From: Bradyrhizobium sp. 4
Lineage (GTDB): Bacteria > Pseudomonadota > Alphaproteobacteria > Rhizobiales > Xanthobacteraceae
Length of the DNA: 64,000 bases
Direction: 5' to 3'
Assembly: GCF_023100905.1 (NCBI RefSeq)
Contig: NZ_CP064686.1
Coordinates: forward strand, 7,280,001 to 7,344,000
Positions 37,312-46,344 of this stretch are shown piece by piece. Under the pieces are notes generated by a model. The model was given only the letters and a program-made list of their open reading frames with translations. It ran no database searches and had not been told where the DNA came from. Position 1 is the first letter of the stretch. Each line of letters begins with the position of its first letter. Position numbers and translations under genes: made by a program.

Positions 37312-38133
37312 CTAGCCGAACCGGCCGGTGATGTAATCCTGCGTGCGCCGGTCGGACGGCGACGTGAAGATCTTGCTGGTGTCGTCGAACTCGATCAACT
37401 CGCCGAGATACATGAAGGCGGTCTTGTCGGAGACGCGCGCCGCCTGCTGCATGTTGTGGGTGACGATCGCGATCGTGTAATCCTCGGACAGCTCCTGGAT
37501 CAGCTCCTCGACCTTGGCGGTCGAGATCGGGTCGAGCGCCGAACAGGGTTCGTCGAACAGGATCACCTCGGGCCGCACCGCGACGGTGCGGGCGATGCAG
37601 AGGCGCTGCTGCTGGCCGCCGGAGAGCGACAGGCCGGAGGCGTTGAGCTTGTCCTTGACCTCGTTCCACAGCGCGCCGCCGCGCAGCGCCTTCTCGACGC
37701 GCCCGTCCATTTCGGACTTCGATATCTTCTCATAAAGACGGATGCCGAACGCGATGTTCTCGTAGATCGTCATCGGGAACGGCGTGGGTTTCTGGAACAC
37801 CATGCCGACGCGGGCGCGCAGCAGATTGAGGTCCAGCTTGCCGTCGAGGATGTTGGTCTGGTCGAGCATGAGCTGACCGGTGGCGCGCTGACCGGGATAG
37901 AGGTCGTACATCCGGTTGAAGATGCGCAGCAGGGTCGACTTGCCGCAGCCTGACGGACCGATGAACGCCGTGACACGGTTGGCGCCGAGCGTCAGGTTGA
38001 TGTTCTTCAGCGCATGGTGCTCGCCGTAATAGAAGTTCAGGTTGCGCACGGTCACCTTGGGGGGCGCCTCCGGCAGCACTGCCGCGTGCGGCAGTCCACC
38101 TGACGCGCTCATCGATACGGAAAGATCACTCAT
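37312..38133 (-). CDS. pstB: Phosphate ABC transporter ATP-binding protein PstB
   Basis: 273-residue ATPase. Walker A is GPSGCGKSTLLRIFNRM, the signature is LSGGQQQRLCIARTVAV and Walker B is VILFDEPCSALDPIS. The C-terminus TQDYITGRFG is typical. It overlaps pstA by 4 bases. It drives phosphate import through PstAC. Confidence 0.96.
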   Translation of the reverse strand: MSDLSVSMSASGGLPHAAVLPEAPPKVTVRNLNFYYGEHHALKNINLTLGANRVTAFIGPSGCGKSTLLRIFNRMYDLYPGQRATGQLMLDQTNILDGKLDLNLLRARVGMVFQKPTPFPMTIYENIAFGIRLYEKISKSEMDGRVEKALRGGALWNEVKDKLNASGLSLSGGQQQRLCIARTVAVRPEVILFDEPCSALDPISTAKVEELIQELSEDYTIAIVTHNMQQAARVSDKTAFMYLGELIEFDDTSKIFTSPSDRRTQDYITGRFG

Positions 38134-38975
38134 TTTGCGGTCCTCTCGGCGCCAAGGATGCGCGCGAAAATATTAAGGGCAAGAACGGTCAGGGTGATGA
38201 GCAGCGCGCCGCTCCAGGCCAGCTGCTTCCAATAGGCATAGGGGCTCTGCACGAAGTTGTTGATGGTCACCGGCAGGTTCGCCATCGTTTTGTTTAGGCC
38301 GAGGCTGAAGAACTGGTTGGACAGCGCGGTGAACAGCAGCGGCGCGGTTTCACCGGCGACGCGAGCGGTCGCGAGCAGCACGCCCGTGATGAGACCCGAA
38401 CGGGCAGCGCGATAAGCGATCCGCTTGATCACCAGCGAACGCGGCAGGCCGAGCGCCGAGGCCGCCTCGCGCAACGCGTTCGGCACCAGCAGCAGCATGT
38501 CCTCGGTCGTGCGCAGCACCACCGGGATCACGATGACCGCGAGCGCGAGCGAGCCTGCGATCGCGGAGAAGCCGCGCATCGGCACCACCACCGCGCCGTA
38601 GATGAACAGGCCGATGATGATCGAGGGTGCCGAGAGCAGGATGTCGTTGATGAAGCGGATCACCGAGGTCAGCCGGTCATTGCGGCCGTATTCGGCGAGA
38701 TAGGTGCCGGCGAACATGCCGAGCGGCGCGCCGATGCCGACGCCGATCACGGTCATGATCAGCGAGCCGACGATGGCGTTGAGCAGGCCGCCCTCGTTCG
38801 ATCCCGGTGGCGGCGTGTTCTCGGTGAACAGCTGGACATTGAGTCCCGCCAGTCCGTTGTAGAGCAGCGTGATCAGGATCAGCGCGAGCCAGGTCACACC
38901 GAAGGCGGTTGCGGCGATGCAGAGCCCGCGGACGACGATATCCTTGCGGCGGCGGCGTGAGTAGATCGGGTTCAT
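38130..38975 (-). CDS. pstA: Phosphate ABC transporter permease PstA
   Basis: 281-residue membrane permease with six segments. Typical sequences are GLFIYGAVVVPMRGFSAIAG, VLRTTEDMLLLVPNALREAA and the EAA-type coupling loop ALGLPRSLVIKRIAYRAA. It begins 4 bases after the pstC stop and overlaps pstB. It forms the channel with PstC. Confidence 0.95.
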   Translation of the reverse strand: MNPIYSRRRRKDIVVRGLCIAATAFGVTWLALILITLLYNGLAGLNVQLFTENTPPPGSNEGGLLNAIVGSLIMTVIGVGIGAPLGMFAGTYLAEYGRNDRLTSVIRFINDILLSAPSIIIGLFIYGAVVVPMRGFSAIAGSLALAVIVIPVVLRTTEDMLLLVPNALREAASALGLPRSLVIKRIAYRAARSGLITGVLLATARVAGETAPLLFTALSNQFFSLGLNKTMANLPVTINNFVQSPYAYWKQLAWSGALLITLTVLALNIFARILGAERTAK

Positions 38976-38979
38976 GGCG

Positions 38980-39996
38980 CTAGTTCCCCGCCTTCTTTTC
39001 CAGCCGCATCAGCATCAGCCGCGCCGCCGCGAGCACGAAGAAGGTCAGCACGAACAGCAGGAGGCCGAGCAGGATCAGGCCGGACTGGTGCAGGCCGTCG
39101 CTCTCGGCGAACTCGGATGCGATCGCCGCCGAGATCGTGGTGCCCGGCGCGAAGATCGACGACGAGATCCGGAACGAGTTGCCGATAATGAAGGTCACCG
39201 CCATGGTCTCGCCGAGCGCGCGGCCCAGCGCCAGCATGACGCCGCCGATGACGCCGACGCGGGTGTAGGGGATCACCACGCTGCGGACGACTTCCCAGGT
39301 GGTGCAGCCGACGCCGTAGGCGGCTTCCTTCAGCACCGGAGGCACCGTCTTGAACACGTCGACCGAAATCGAGGTGATGAAGGGCAGCACCATGATGGCG
39401 AGGATCAGCGCGGCATTGAACAGGCTGAGATAGGACGGGGGACCTGCGAAGATCGCGCCCAGCACGGGCACGCCATCGAAGATCTTGATCATGAAGGGCT
39501 GGAACGTGTTGGCGAGGAACGGGCCGAGCACGAAGAAGCCCCACATGCCGTAGATGATCGAGGGGATGCCGGCGAGCAGCTCGATCGCCATGCCGATCGG
39601 GCGGCGCAGCCATTGCGGGCAGAGTTCGGTGAGGAAGATCGCAATGCCGAGACCCACGGGAATGGCGATCAGCATCGCGATGAAGGAGGTGACGAGCGTG
39701 CCGTACATCGGCCCGAGCGCGCCGAGCACGGGCGGATCGGCGGACGGCGCCCAGCGCTGCGTCCACAGGAACGAGACCCCGAATTCCTTCATCGCCGGGA
39801 AGGCGCCGACGATCAGCGAAAGGATAATGCCGCCGAGGATCAGAAGCACCGAGATCGCGGAGAGCCGCGTGATCCAGTAGAAGGTGACGTCCCCGAGCTT
39901 GAACGCGCTCAAGGCCTTGGCGCGATCATACGGTCCGGCATCGTCGATTACATCGCTCTGAACGGCCATCTCTGCCACGCCGATCCCCTGTACCAA
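38980..39996 (-). CDS. pstC: Phosphate ABC transporter permease PstC
   Basis: 338-residue permease with six or seven membrane segments after a hydrophilic N-terminus. Signatures are PVGLGIAIFLTELCPQWLRR, ELLAGIPSIIYGMWGFFVLG and the coupling loop PPVLKEAAYGVGCTTWEVVR. It is separated from pstS by a 15-bp hairpin. ATG 39996; an ATG about 12 codons in (MAVQSDVIDDAG) is an alternative start. Confidence 0.94.
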   Translation of the reverse strand: MVQGIGVAEMAVQSDVIDDAGPYDRAKALSAFKLGDVTFYWITRLSAISVLLILGGIILSLIVGAFPAMKEFGVSFLWTQRWAPSADPPVLGALGPMYGTLVTSFIAMLIAIPVGLGIAIFLTELCPQWLRRPIGMAIELLAGIPSIIYGMWGFFVLGPFLANTFQPFMIKIFDGVPVLGAIFAGPPSYLSLFNAALILAIMVLPFITSISVDVFKTVPPVLKEAAYGVGCTTWEVVRSVVIPYTRVGVIGGVMLALGRALGETMAVTFIIGNSFRISSSIFAPGTTISAAIASEFAESDGLHQSGLILLGLLLFVLTFFVLAAARLMLMRLEKKAGN

Positions 39997-40020
39997 ATAG
40001 CATACGTTTTTTTGTTGGTC

Positions 40021-40056
40021 CGCGCCCCGGATGCGGCGCAGCGCATCCGGGGCGCG
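40021..40056. repeat. 15-bp perfect hairpin between pstS and pstC
   Basis: CGCGCCCCGGATGCG and its complement flank a 6-base loop. It lies just after the pstS stop and before pstC on the minus strand. There is no U-run after it in the reading direction (the next bases are A-rich), so it more likely stabilises the pstS message than ends transcription. Confidence 0.65.
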
Positions 40057-40068
40057 AGCGTCGCGAGC

Positions 40069-41082
40069 CTAGCTCTTGATGTCGGCAGCCCAGGTCTTCT
40101 CGATCAGCTGAACGACCGGATCCGGCATCGGGATGTAGTCGAGCTCTTCAGCCGCCTTGCCGCCGCTCTTGAAGGCCCAGCGGAAGAACTTGATGGCTTC
40201 CTGCGAGGCCGCCTTGTCGGTGGCGTCCTTGTGCATGAGGATGAAGGTCGCCGCCGTGATCGGCCAGGACTTCTCGCCGGGCTGGTCGGTCAGGATGACG
40301 TAGTAGCCGGGAGCCTTGGCCCAGTCGGCGTTGGCGGCGGCCGCCTGGAACGCTTCGACGGTGGGCTGCACCGGCTTGCCGGCCTTGTTGACGAGACCGG
40401 TGTAGGTCAGCTTGTTCTGCTTGGCATAGGCGTACTCGACATAGCCGATCGAGTTCTTGGTCTGGCTGATGTTGCCGGACACGCCTTCGTTGCCCTTGGC
40501 GCCGACGCCAACCGGCCACTCGACGGCGGTACCCTCACCGACCTTGCTCTTCCAGTCCGCGCTGGCCTTGGCGAGGTAGTTGGTGAAGTTGAAGGTGGTG
40601 CCCGAACCGTCCGAACGGCGGACCACGGTGATGGCCTCCGAGGGCAGCTTCACGTTCGGGTTCAGCTTCTTGATCGCGGCGTCGTCCCACTTGGTGATCT
40701 TGCCGAGATAGATGCTGGCCAGCGTCTCGCCGTCGAACACCATCTCACCGGGCTTCACGCCCTCGATGTTGACCACGGGAACGATGGCACCCATCACCAT
40801 CGGCCACTGGACGAGGCCGTCCTTCTCGAGCTGCTCGGCCTTGAGCGGCGCGTCGCTCGCGCCGAAGGTAACGGTCTTGGCCTGGATCTGCTTGATGCCG
40901 CCGCCGGAGCCGATCGACTGGTAGTTCAGACCGTTGCCGGTCTCCTTCTTGTAGGCATCGGCCCATTTGGAATAGATCGGGAACGGGAACGTCGCACCGG
41001 CACCGGTGATGTCGGCAGCAAAGGCCGCCGTCGTCGATGCGGCGACCATGCCAGCAGCGACGAGTGTTTTGAGGAAATTCAT
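40069..41082 (-). CDS. pstS: Phosphate-binding periplasmic protein PstS
   Basis: 337-residue binding protein with a signal peptide (MNFLKTLVAAGMVAASTTAA, cleaved before ADITGAG). Phosphate-binding segments are ITGAGATFPFPIYSKWADAY, SIGSGGGIKQI and VVRRSDGSGTTFNFTNYL. ATG 41082 has GGAG 6 bases upstream; the ATG at 41094 is less likely. It heads the pstSCAB-phoUB genes and follows a Pho box. Confidence 0.96.
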   Translation of the reverse strand: MNFLKTLVAAGMVAASTTAAFAADITGAGATFPFPIYSKWADAYKKETGNGLNYQSIGSGGGIKQIQAKTVTFGASDAPLKAEQLEKDGLVQWPMVMGAIVPVVNIEGVKPGEMVFDGETLASIYLGKITKWDDAAIKKLNPNVKLPSEAITVVRRSDGSGTTFNFTNYLAKASADWKSKVGEGTAVEWPVGVGAKGNEGVSGNISQTKNSIGYVEYAYAKQNKLTYTGLVNKAGKPVQPTVEAFQAAAANADWAKAPGYYVILTDQPGEKSWPITAATFILMHKDATDKAASQEAIKFFRWAFKSGGKAAEELDYIPMPDPVVQLIEKTWAADIKS

Positions 41083-41181
41083 GCTGGTCTCCATACAGGG
41101 GAGCGAAGCGCCATCCGCGCCCGATCGCGCTCCCCGTGCCGCCCCTTTAGGAGCGGACAGCTGAGCTTTTACGAAGGTTTG

Positions 41182-41199
41182 GTGACAGTCGGATGACAG
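41182..41199 (-). promoter_or_regulatory. Pho box upstream of pstS
   Basis: On the minus strand the sequence is CTGTCAT-CCGA-CTGTCAC: two 7-bp repeats separated by 4 bases, the 11-bp period of PhoB binding sites. It lies about 100 bases before the pstS start and after the phoR stop. It indicates PhoB activation of pstS under phosphate limitation. Confidence 0.88.
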
Positions 41200-41225
41200 T
41201 GTTAAGCAGCTGAAATCGCTGGAAT

Positions 41226-42542
41226 TTAGCTCAGAGCCGCAGGCTTGCCCTGGGGGAAACAGGCAGCGAAAGTGGCGCCCTGCTTGGGCACGCTTTCGAT
41301 CAAAAGCCGGCCGCGATGGCGGTTAAGAATATGTTTCACCAGCGATAATCCGAGGCCGGTGCCGCCCTGCGAGCGGCTGTCGCCGACATCGACCCGGTAG
41401 AACCGCTCCGTCAGCCGCGGCAAATGTTCCGGCGCGATGCCGGGGCCGAAATCCCGGACCAAGACCCGGATTTCCTGAGTTCCATCAGGGGCGGAACTGG
41501 ACGTCAGCGACACGATGACACGACCGCCCGAGGCGCCGTATTTGAGCGCGTTCTCGATCAAATTCTCGAACAGGCGGAGCAGCTCCTCACGGTCGCCCGC
41601 GATCAGCACCGGGGTCTCAGGCAGCTGGGTCTCGACCTCGACCTGGCGTTCCCGGGCCAGCGGCTCGAGCCCGTCGGCGACCTGCAAGATGATCGGCAGC
41701 AGGTCGACCAGGGTGTCGGGCCGCACATGGGCCGACAGCTCCACCCGCGACAGCGACAGCAGATCGTCGATCAGACGCGCCATCCGGGTGGCCTGGTTGT
41801 GCATGATGCCGAGGAAGCGCTCGCGCGCCTTGGGATCGTCCTTGGCCTGGCCCTGGAGCGTGTCGATGAAGCCGGACAGCGCGGCCAGCGGTGTGCGCAG
41901 CTCGTGACTGGCATTGGCGACGAAATCGGCCCGCATCTCCTCGACCCGGCGCAGCGGCGTCTGGTCGTGGAAGGTCATCAGCATGCATTTGTCGGCGCCG
42001 CCGAAGGTGGTCGGCACCGGCACCGGCGTGATGGTCAGCTCCATCCAGCGATCGACCGGGACATGGTCGAGATAGGTCGCGCGCCGCGGCTCGGTGGTCG
42101 CGATCGACTCGCGCAGGGCCGTGATGATCTCGGGCGAGCGCAGCGCGAACTGGGCGAGCTCATTCCGGCGCAGCGCCGGCGCGAGCTGGGCGGCCGCAGC
42201 GTTGAGATGGATGACGCGGCCGGCGCGATCGAGCAGCACCGCGGGATCTGGCATGCCGGCGACCACCGCGGCGACTGCCGCGCTCTCGACCGGGTTGACG
42301 CGGCGGGTCTCTTCGCGCGAGGCGGCGGTATCGTGCAGGCGCCACGGGATCAGCGCGGCGGCCGCGATGCAGACGAACACCGCAATCGCATGCAGTGCCG
42401 ACAATTCGCCCAGCGAGACCACCACCGACAGTGCCAGCGCCGCGGCGATCAGGATGACGGTCGAGTGCCGCAGCCGGTCGGACCAGGGCTGGGAGGAGGG
42501 AGAAGATGGGGCGTCGATCGCCATCGGGGCGGGCTTCTCCAA
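41226..42542 (-). CDS. phoR: Phosphate regulon sensor histidine kinase PhoR
   Basis: 438-residue membrane histidine kinase. Two membrane segments lie near residues 28-65. A PAS domain follows at about 90-190 (AAVVAGMPDPAVLLDRAGRV). The phospho-acceptor helix is FVANASHELRTPLAALSGF. ATPase boxes are NLIENALKYGASGGRV, RDFGPGIAPEH and GGTGLGLSLVKHILNRH. It is first in the phosphate cluster. The Pho box lies after its stop, so phoR itself is read from another promoter. Confidence 0.94.
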   Translation of the reverse strand: MEKPAPMAIDAPSSPSSQPWSDRLRHSTVILIAAALALSVVVSLGELSALHAIAVFVCIAAAALIPWRLHDTAASREETRRVNPVESAAVAAVVAGMPDPAVLLDRAGRVIHLNAAAAQLAPALRRNELAQFALRSPEIITALRESIATTEPRRATYLDHVPVDRWMELTITPVPVPTTFGGADKCMLMTFHDQTPLRRVEEMRADFVANASHELRTPLAALSGFIDTLQGQAKDDPKARERFLGIMHNQATRMARLIDDLLSLSRVELSAHVRPDTLVDLLPIILQVADGLEPLARERQVEVETQLPETPVLIAGDREELLRLFENLIENALKYGASGGRVIVSLTSSSAPDGTQEIRVLVRDFGPGIAPEHLPRLTERFYRVDVGDSRSQGGTGLGLSLVKHILNRHRGRLLIESVPKQGATFAACFPQGKPAALS

Positions 42543-42557
42543 AGGACTTTGCGCCGG

Positions 42558-43613
42558 TCAGGCGCCGCTGTCGCTGCGCTTTCTCACGTAAGCGGCTTCA
42601 GGTGCGGGGCCGGGGTCGAGCTTGAGCGCCGCCTGCTGCAGGCGTTTCGATCGCGCGCCGATGATAACTTCGCGAAACGTCAGCAAGATTACAGAAATGA
42701 CGAAAGGGGACAGATAATAGAGGACGCGGAACAGCAGCATCCCACCCAGCAGCTCCTCCCGGTCCATCTGCCAGAGCCCGACCAGCATCGCCGCGTCGAA
42801 CACACCAAGGCCTCCAGGCGAATGGCTGGCAAAGCCGAGCAGCGTGGCCGAGACGAAGATCACCGCGACCACCACGAAGCCGAGATTGGGCTCGTCCGGG
42901 ACCAGCACGTACATCGCGAGCGCGCAGAAGCCGAGATCAATGATGCCGATCGCGATCTGGAGCAGGGTCAGCGGGCCGCCCGGCAGCATCACGGTCCAGG
43001 GCCCGCGGCCGACCATCCGCGGCTGGGTCCAGACCCAGACCACGTAAGCGACCAGTCCGACGATGATCATCATCGCCAGCATCCGGTTCAGCCAGGGCGG
43101 AAGCATGTCGATCGAGGCCGCGGCCTCCGGATGATAGGAGATGCCGAGGCCCAGCACCGCGGCATTACCGAGCCAGAAGGTCAGGCCGGCGAGGAAACAG
43201 ATTTTTGCGACGTCGATCGCGTTCAGGCCGTAGGCGGAATAGATGCGGTAGCGCACCGCGCCGCCGGTGAAGACGCTGGCGCCGACATTGTGGCCGATCG
43301 AATAGCTGGTGAAGGCGGCGAGCGCGTTGATCCGATAGGGCACGTGGGGGTGGCCGATCGCGCGCACGGCGAACAGGTCGTAGAAGGTCAGCGTGAAATA
43401 TCCCGCGGCGACGAACAGCGCCGCCATCGCAATCTGGCTCGGCTCGGTGCTCTTGATCGCTTCGAGGACTTCGTTGACATCGATGCCGCGCAGCATGTGG
43501 TAGAGCACATAGCAAGCGATGCCGATGACCGCGACGCTGATCACAACTCCAAGCTTATGCAGGATTTGCTTCTGGCGCAGAAACGACATCGCCCTGCGTA
43601 TGGCTTCCAGCAT
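42558..43613 (-). CDS. YbhN/lysylphosphatidylglycerol synthase TM-domain family protein
   Basis: 351-residue membrane protein of the UPF0104/LPG-synthase flippase-type family without the cytosolic aminoacyl-transfer domain. About eight membrane segments are seen. Family motifs are SYSIGHNVGASVFTGGAVRY and GFASHSPGGLGVFDAAML. It ends 15 bases before phoR begins in the same direction, so phoR may be read from this promoter. Function uncertain; probably a lipid-related transporter. Confidence 0.82.
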   Translation of the reverse strand: MLEAIRRAMSFLRQKQILHKLGVVISVAVIGIACYVLYHMLRGIDVNEVLEAIKSTEPSQIAMAALFVAAGYFTLTFYDLFAVRAIGHPHVPYRINALAAFTSYSIGHNVGASVFTGGAVRYRIYSAYGLNAIDVAKICFLAGLTFWLGNAAVLGLGISYHPEAAASIDMLPPWLNRMLAMMIIVGLVAYVVWVWTQPRMVGRGPWTVMLPGGPLTLLQIAIGIIDLGFCALAMYVLVPDEPNLGFVVVAVIFVSATLLGFASHSPGGLGVFDAAMLVGLWQMDREELLGGMLLFRVLYYLSPFVISVILLTFREVIIGARSKRLQQAALKLDPGPAPEAAYVRKRSDSGA

Positions 43614-44121
43614 CTAAACCTCGAACAACGCTTCAGCGGCCAGGGTGGCCGGCGAACAGGCGGACGACACGCAGGCACCCGACGAATCCTCGCCGGCGGC
43701 TCCGGCATCGCGCATGCCCCCTGCCCCTCCACTAGCGCGTTTTGGGGCGGAGTGGAATTCGACAATTCGAACAAAAAGTCGTGGCTTCAAGGTTTTAGGC
43801 AGGTTGCGGGCTCCTGATGCACGGTTTGGCGCTTTCGGCGGCAAGCCTGACGCGAATCTCCATGGCAATCCTGCGCAGACGCCATGAAGTTTTGATGATT
43901 TCGGCCGTACAATGTTCCGTCACGGCTTAAGTCGAAATCAATCTATGGGCGGGATTCCGCTGTTGAAAGAGGGTCACGCCGCGCGCGGCCGCCGCGGCGC
44001 GCACGATTACGTGGCCGACGGCTCGCGCTCGATCATCCGGTTGCACTGCGACATCACAGACGTCATTGCGGCCGCCCGCCAGCGGCCGCGATGAGCACGT
44101 CGTTCGGAGGTAGCGTTCTGC
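43614..44121. other. Gene-poor region between YbhN-like gene and dehalogenase remnant
   Basis: 508 bases with no firm gene. The plus strand holds a 60-codon open frame at 43912-44094 (internal ATG at 43945, product MGGIPLLKEGHAARGRRGAH...). It lacks a convincing ribosome-binding site and a recognised family. Confidence 0.4.
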
Positions 44122-44439
44122 TCAGGCCGCAAGCTGCGGGCGCACCGCCTCGATGCCCGCGATCCAGCCGGCGACGGAGCGCCCGATCGCCTGGGGGTGA
44201 TCCTCCTGGAGGAAATGCAGGCCGGCGCCGAGACGAACCAGCGCGCAGTGCTTCAGGGAGGCTGCGAACCGTTCGGCAAATTCCGGTGCGACCAGAGCTC
44301 CGGGCTCACCGGTGAACAGGAGCTTTGGATAGGACGACGAGGCCAGCACTGCATGCGCGGACTGGAGCACCTGATAAACGTCAGCGGGCTCGCCTGCGAT
44401 CGGCATGTCAAGCGCCCACGACGCCTCTTCGCGTTTCAC
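44122..44439 (-). pseudogene. 3' remnant of a haloalkane dehalogenase gene (dbjA-like)
   Basis: The frame encodes about 96 residues that match the C-terminal end of DbjA-type haloalkane dehalogenase: MPIAGEPADVYQVLQSAHAV, YPKLLFTGEPGALVAPEFAE and IAGIEAVRPQLAA. The catalytic His is kept (GAGLHFLQEDHP). The N-terminal two thirds, including the nucleophile Asp and the halide-binding Trp, are missing. Similarity stops near 44410, and the bases upstream belong to unrelated sequence. Only a GTG at 44439 could start it. Reading the match relies on memory of the B. japonicum enzyme. Confidence 0.75.
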
Positions 44440-44486
44440 CTGCCGAGCGATGAGTTATCGGAGTTTGAGGCCCAGCGGATTCGAAC

Positions 44487-44783
44487 TCAGGCCGGCGGCA
44501 TGCTGCGCGCGACCACCCGGTCGCGCAGCCAGGCGCCGATGGCGGCGCCGACGAGGTAGCAGGCGAACATGGTCAGGCCGAGGTCGAGCCAGTAGCCGAA
44601 GCGGCCGGGGACCACATGCGCGAGCGAGGCCGCGACCAGGCCGGCAACAAGCACGGCGAGCCAGCGCGCGGTCACCTTCGAGGTGCCGTTGCCGCGTTGG
44701 ACCACCGAGATCCAGCCCATGCAGAAGCCGAGCAGCAGCGAGCCGATCAGCCAGCCCAGATGGAACGAGACGAGATAGGGCAT
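44487..44783 (-). CDS. Small membrane protein, 98 aa
   Basis: 98-residue protein with three membrane segments (FHLGWLIGSLLLGFCMGWIS; WLAVLVAGLVAASLAHVVPG; GLTMFACYLVGAAIGAWLRD). It begins 2 bases after the stop of the OmpA-domain gene, so it is co-translated with it. Small membrane partners of OmpA/BON proteins of this kind occur in Bradyrhizobium; function unknown. Confidence 0.75.
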   Translation of the reverse strand: MPYLVSFHLGWLIGSLLLGFCMGWISVVQRGNGTSKVTARWLAVLVAGLVAASLAHVVPGRFGYWLDLGLTMFACYLVGAAIGAWLRDRVVARSMPPA

Positions 44784-44785
44784 CG

Positions 44786-46180
44786 TCACCTCACCAGAAA
44801 TTCGATGCGGCGGTTCTGCGCCTTGGCGTCTTCGCTGTCGTTGCCGGCGACGGGCTGCGTGCTGCCGTAGCCGACCGCGGTGAAGCGGCTGGCAGGCAGG
44901 CCGGCCTTGACCAGATAGTCGATCACCGCCTGCGCGCGCTTCTCCGAGAGTGCCTGGTTGAAGGAATCCTCGCCGTCGGCATCGGTATGCCCGGCGACCT
45001 CGATATTGGTGGTGGGACATCGCAATGCCGTCTCGATCAGATGATCGAGAATGCCGGCGGAATCCGGATCGATGTCGGCGCGCTTCGCCCCGAAGCGAAT
45101 CTTGGCCTTGGCCAAGAGCTCGGAGAACAATTGCTGGCACACGGTGCCGTCGACCGGGCCGGCTGCGGGTTTCACCGTGATTTCCGGCTTGTATTGCCAG
45201 TTTTTCGGAAAGTCCTTGCCAAGGGCTGCGCGGATGTCGTTGGCGGCACCTTCATAGAGCGCATCGCCCGACAGCTTCACCTCGCGGTCGGACACGACGA
45301 GCGTACCGGTCGACAGTCGCGACAGCGCGCCGAGCGCTGCGACCACGGCGGGGCTGAAGGCACCGGGCGCGCCAACGCTGGCCTTGAGATTGTCGACGAC
45401 CTTTTCGTTGAAGAATTTCCGCGACGCGCTGGTGGCGATGGCGGCGTGGACATTGTTGTCGGGAACATAGCCGGTCAGCGTCACCGTCGCGGCCACCGGA
45501 TCCTTGTAGGCCTGGAAGACGTAAGGCGGCGCCTTGACGTCGTTGGCGGCGATCGAAAAGCCCTCGGGCAGGTTTTTCAGCGCCGCTGCGACGGCTTCGC
45601 GGCCGCCGAGATCGCGCGCCATGCCCGACAGCGTGACTTTGGTGTCTGTGATCGTGATCTTGCCGTCCTTGAGCTTGCCGATCTGGTCGAGCAGCAGCAT
45701 CGCAGCCGCCTCGAACCGCGGCGGTGCGCCGCGGGCCAAACCCATCTGATCGGCCACCTCGGTACCGGCAACCTCCTTGCGGGCGGCCTCGGTCAGGCGG
45801 CCCTTCATCGACGGCAGGGGCGCGGAGCCTGACAACGTCACCCGCACCACGTCGCGTTCGGCGTTCCAGACGAAGGGCTTTGCCTCGGGAACGAGGCGGG
45901 TCCGGTCGTCGACCAGGCGCACGCCGGGCACGGTCTCGACCGCCACAACAGCGTCGCGGCGACCCTCCTCGGAAAAGGCCTCCGCAGCCAGGCTGACGTC
46001 GCGGCCGTCCACCGCGATCCGGGTCTTGTCCAGAACGGTATCCTTTAGCGCCGCCGAGCTGCGGGCGGAAAGGTCTGCCTCGACCGGCAAAGTGTTGTTC
46101 CAGGCCGCAAATCCCCACATGACCGCCAGGGGGATGAGCCCCGGCCACCATTTGCTGGCCCACCTGAAAAGCTTCTGCAT
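44786..46180 (-). CDS. OmpA-domain envelope protein with BON-like repeats
   Basis: 464-residue envelope protein. An N-terminal membrane anchor lies near residues 9-27 (WWPGLIPLAVMWGFAAWNN). The middle has two or three BON-like segments (VAVETVPGVRLVDDRTR; KITITDTKVTLSGMARD; PVAATVTLTGYVPDNN). The C-terminal OmpA/MotB peptidoglycan-binding domain starts near residue 375 (TNIEVAGHTDADGEDSFNQA; AVGYGSTQPVAGN; NRRIEFLVR). ATG 46180 starts MQKLFRWASKWWPG. It likely tethers the inner membrane to peptidoglycan. Confidence 0.85.
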   Translation of the reverse strand: MQKLFRWASKWWPGLIPLAVMWGFAAWNNTLPVEADLSARSSAALKDTVLDKTRIAVDGRDVSLAAEAFSEEGRRDAVVAVETVPGVRLVDDRTRLVPEAKPFVWNAERDVVRVTLSGSAPLPSMKGRLTEAARKEVAGTEVADQMGLARGAPPRFEAAAMLLLDQIGKLKDGKITITDTKVTLSGMARDLGGREAVAAALKNLPEGFSIAANDVKAPPYVFQAYKDPVAATVTLTGYVPDNNVHAAIATSASRKFFNEKVVDNLKASVGAPGAFSPAVVAALGALSRLSTGTLVVSDREVKLSGDALYEGAANDIRAALGKDFPKNWQYKPEITVKPAAGPVDGTVCQQLFSELLAKAKIRFGAKRADIDPDSAGILDHLIETALRCPTTNIEVAGHTDADGEDSFNQALSEKRAQAVIDYLVKAGLPASRFTAVGYGSTQPVAGNDSEDAKAQNRRIEFLVR

Positions 46181-46344
46181 TCGACGACCCGAACTCTGGA
46201 ACCGGAGACAAAACAAACCCTTGGCAGGCTGTCAAACCGGAAATGACGCCCTTCCGAAGGCCGGGCGTGGACAATTGGAATAACTTTTTCTTCAAGGGTT
46301 CTTCCGTAAGTTGAAGGCGGAATGCCAAAGTCCGCCAGCGGGTC

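Noticed and set aside
38974..41196. 740-codon open frame on the plus strand
   Set aside because: It runs antisense through pstC and pstS, which are certain genes; the product is low-quality His/Arg/Asp-rich sequence.
41424..43817. 797-codon open frame on the plus strand
   Set aside because: It runs antisense through phoR and the YbhN-like gene; high GC leaves such frames open by chance.
43912..44094. 60-codon plus-strand frame
   Set aside because: Kept only as a note in the gap entry: no recognised family and no convincing start signal.
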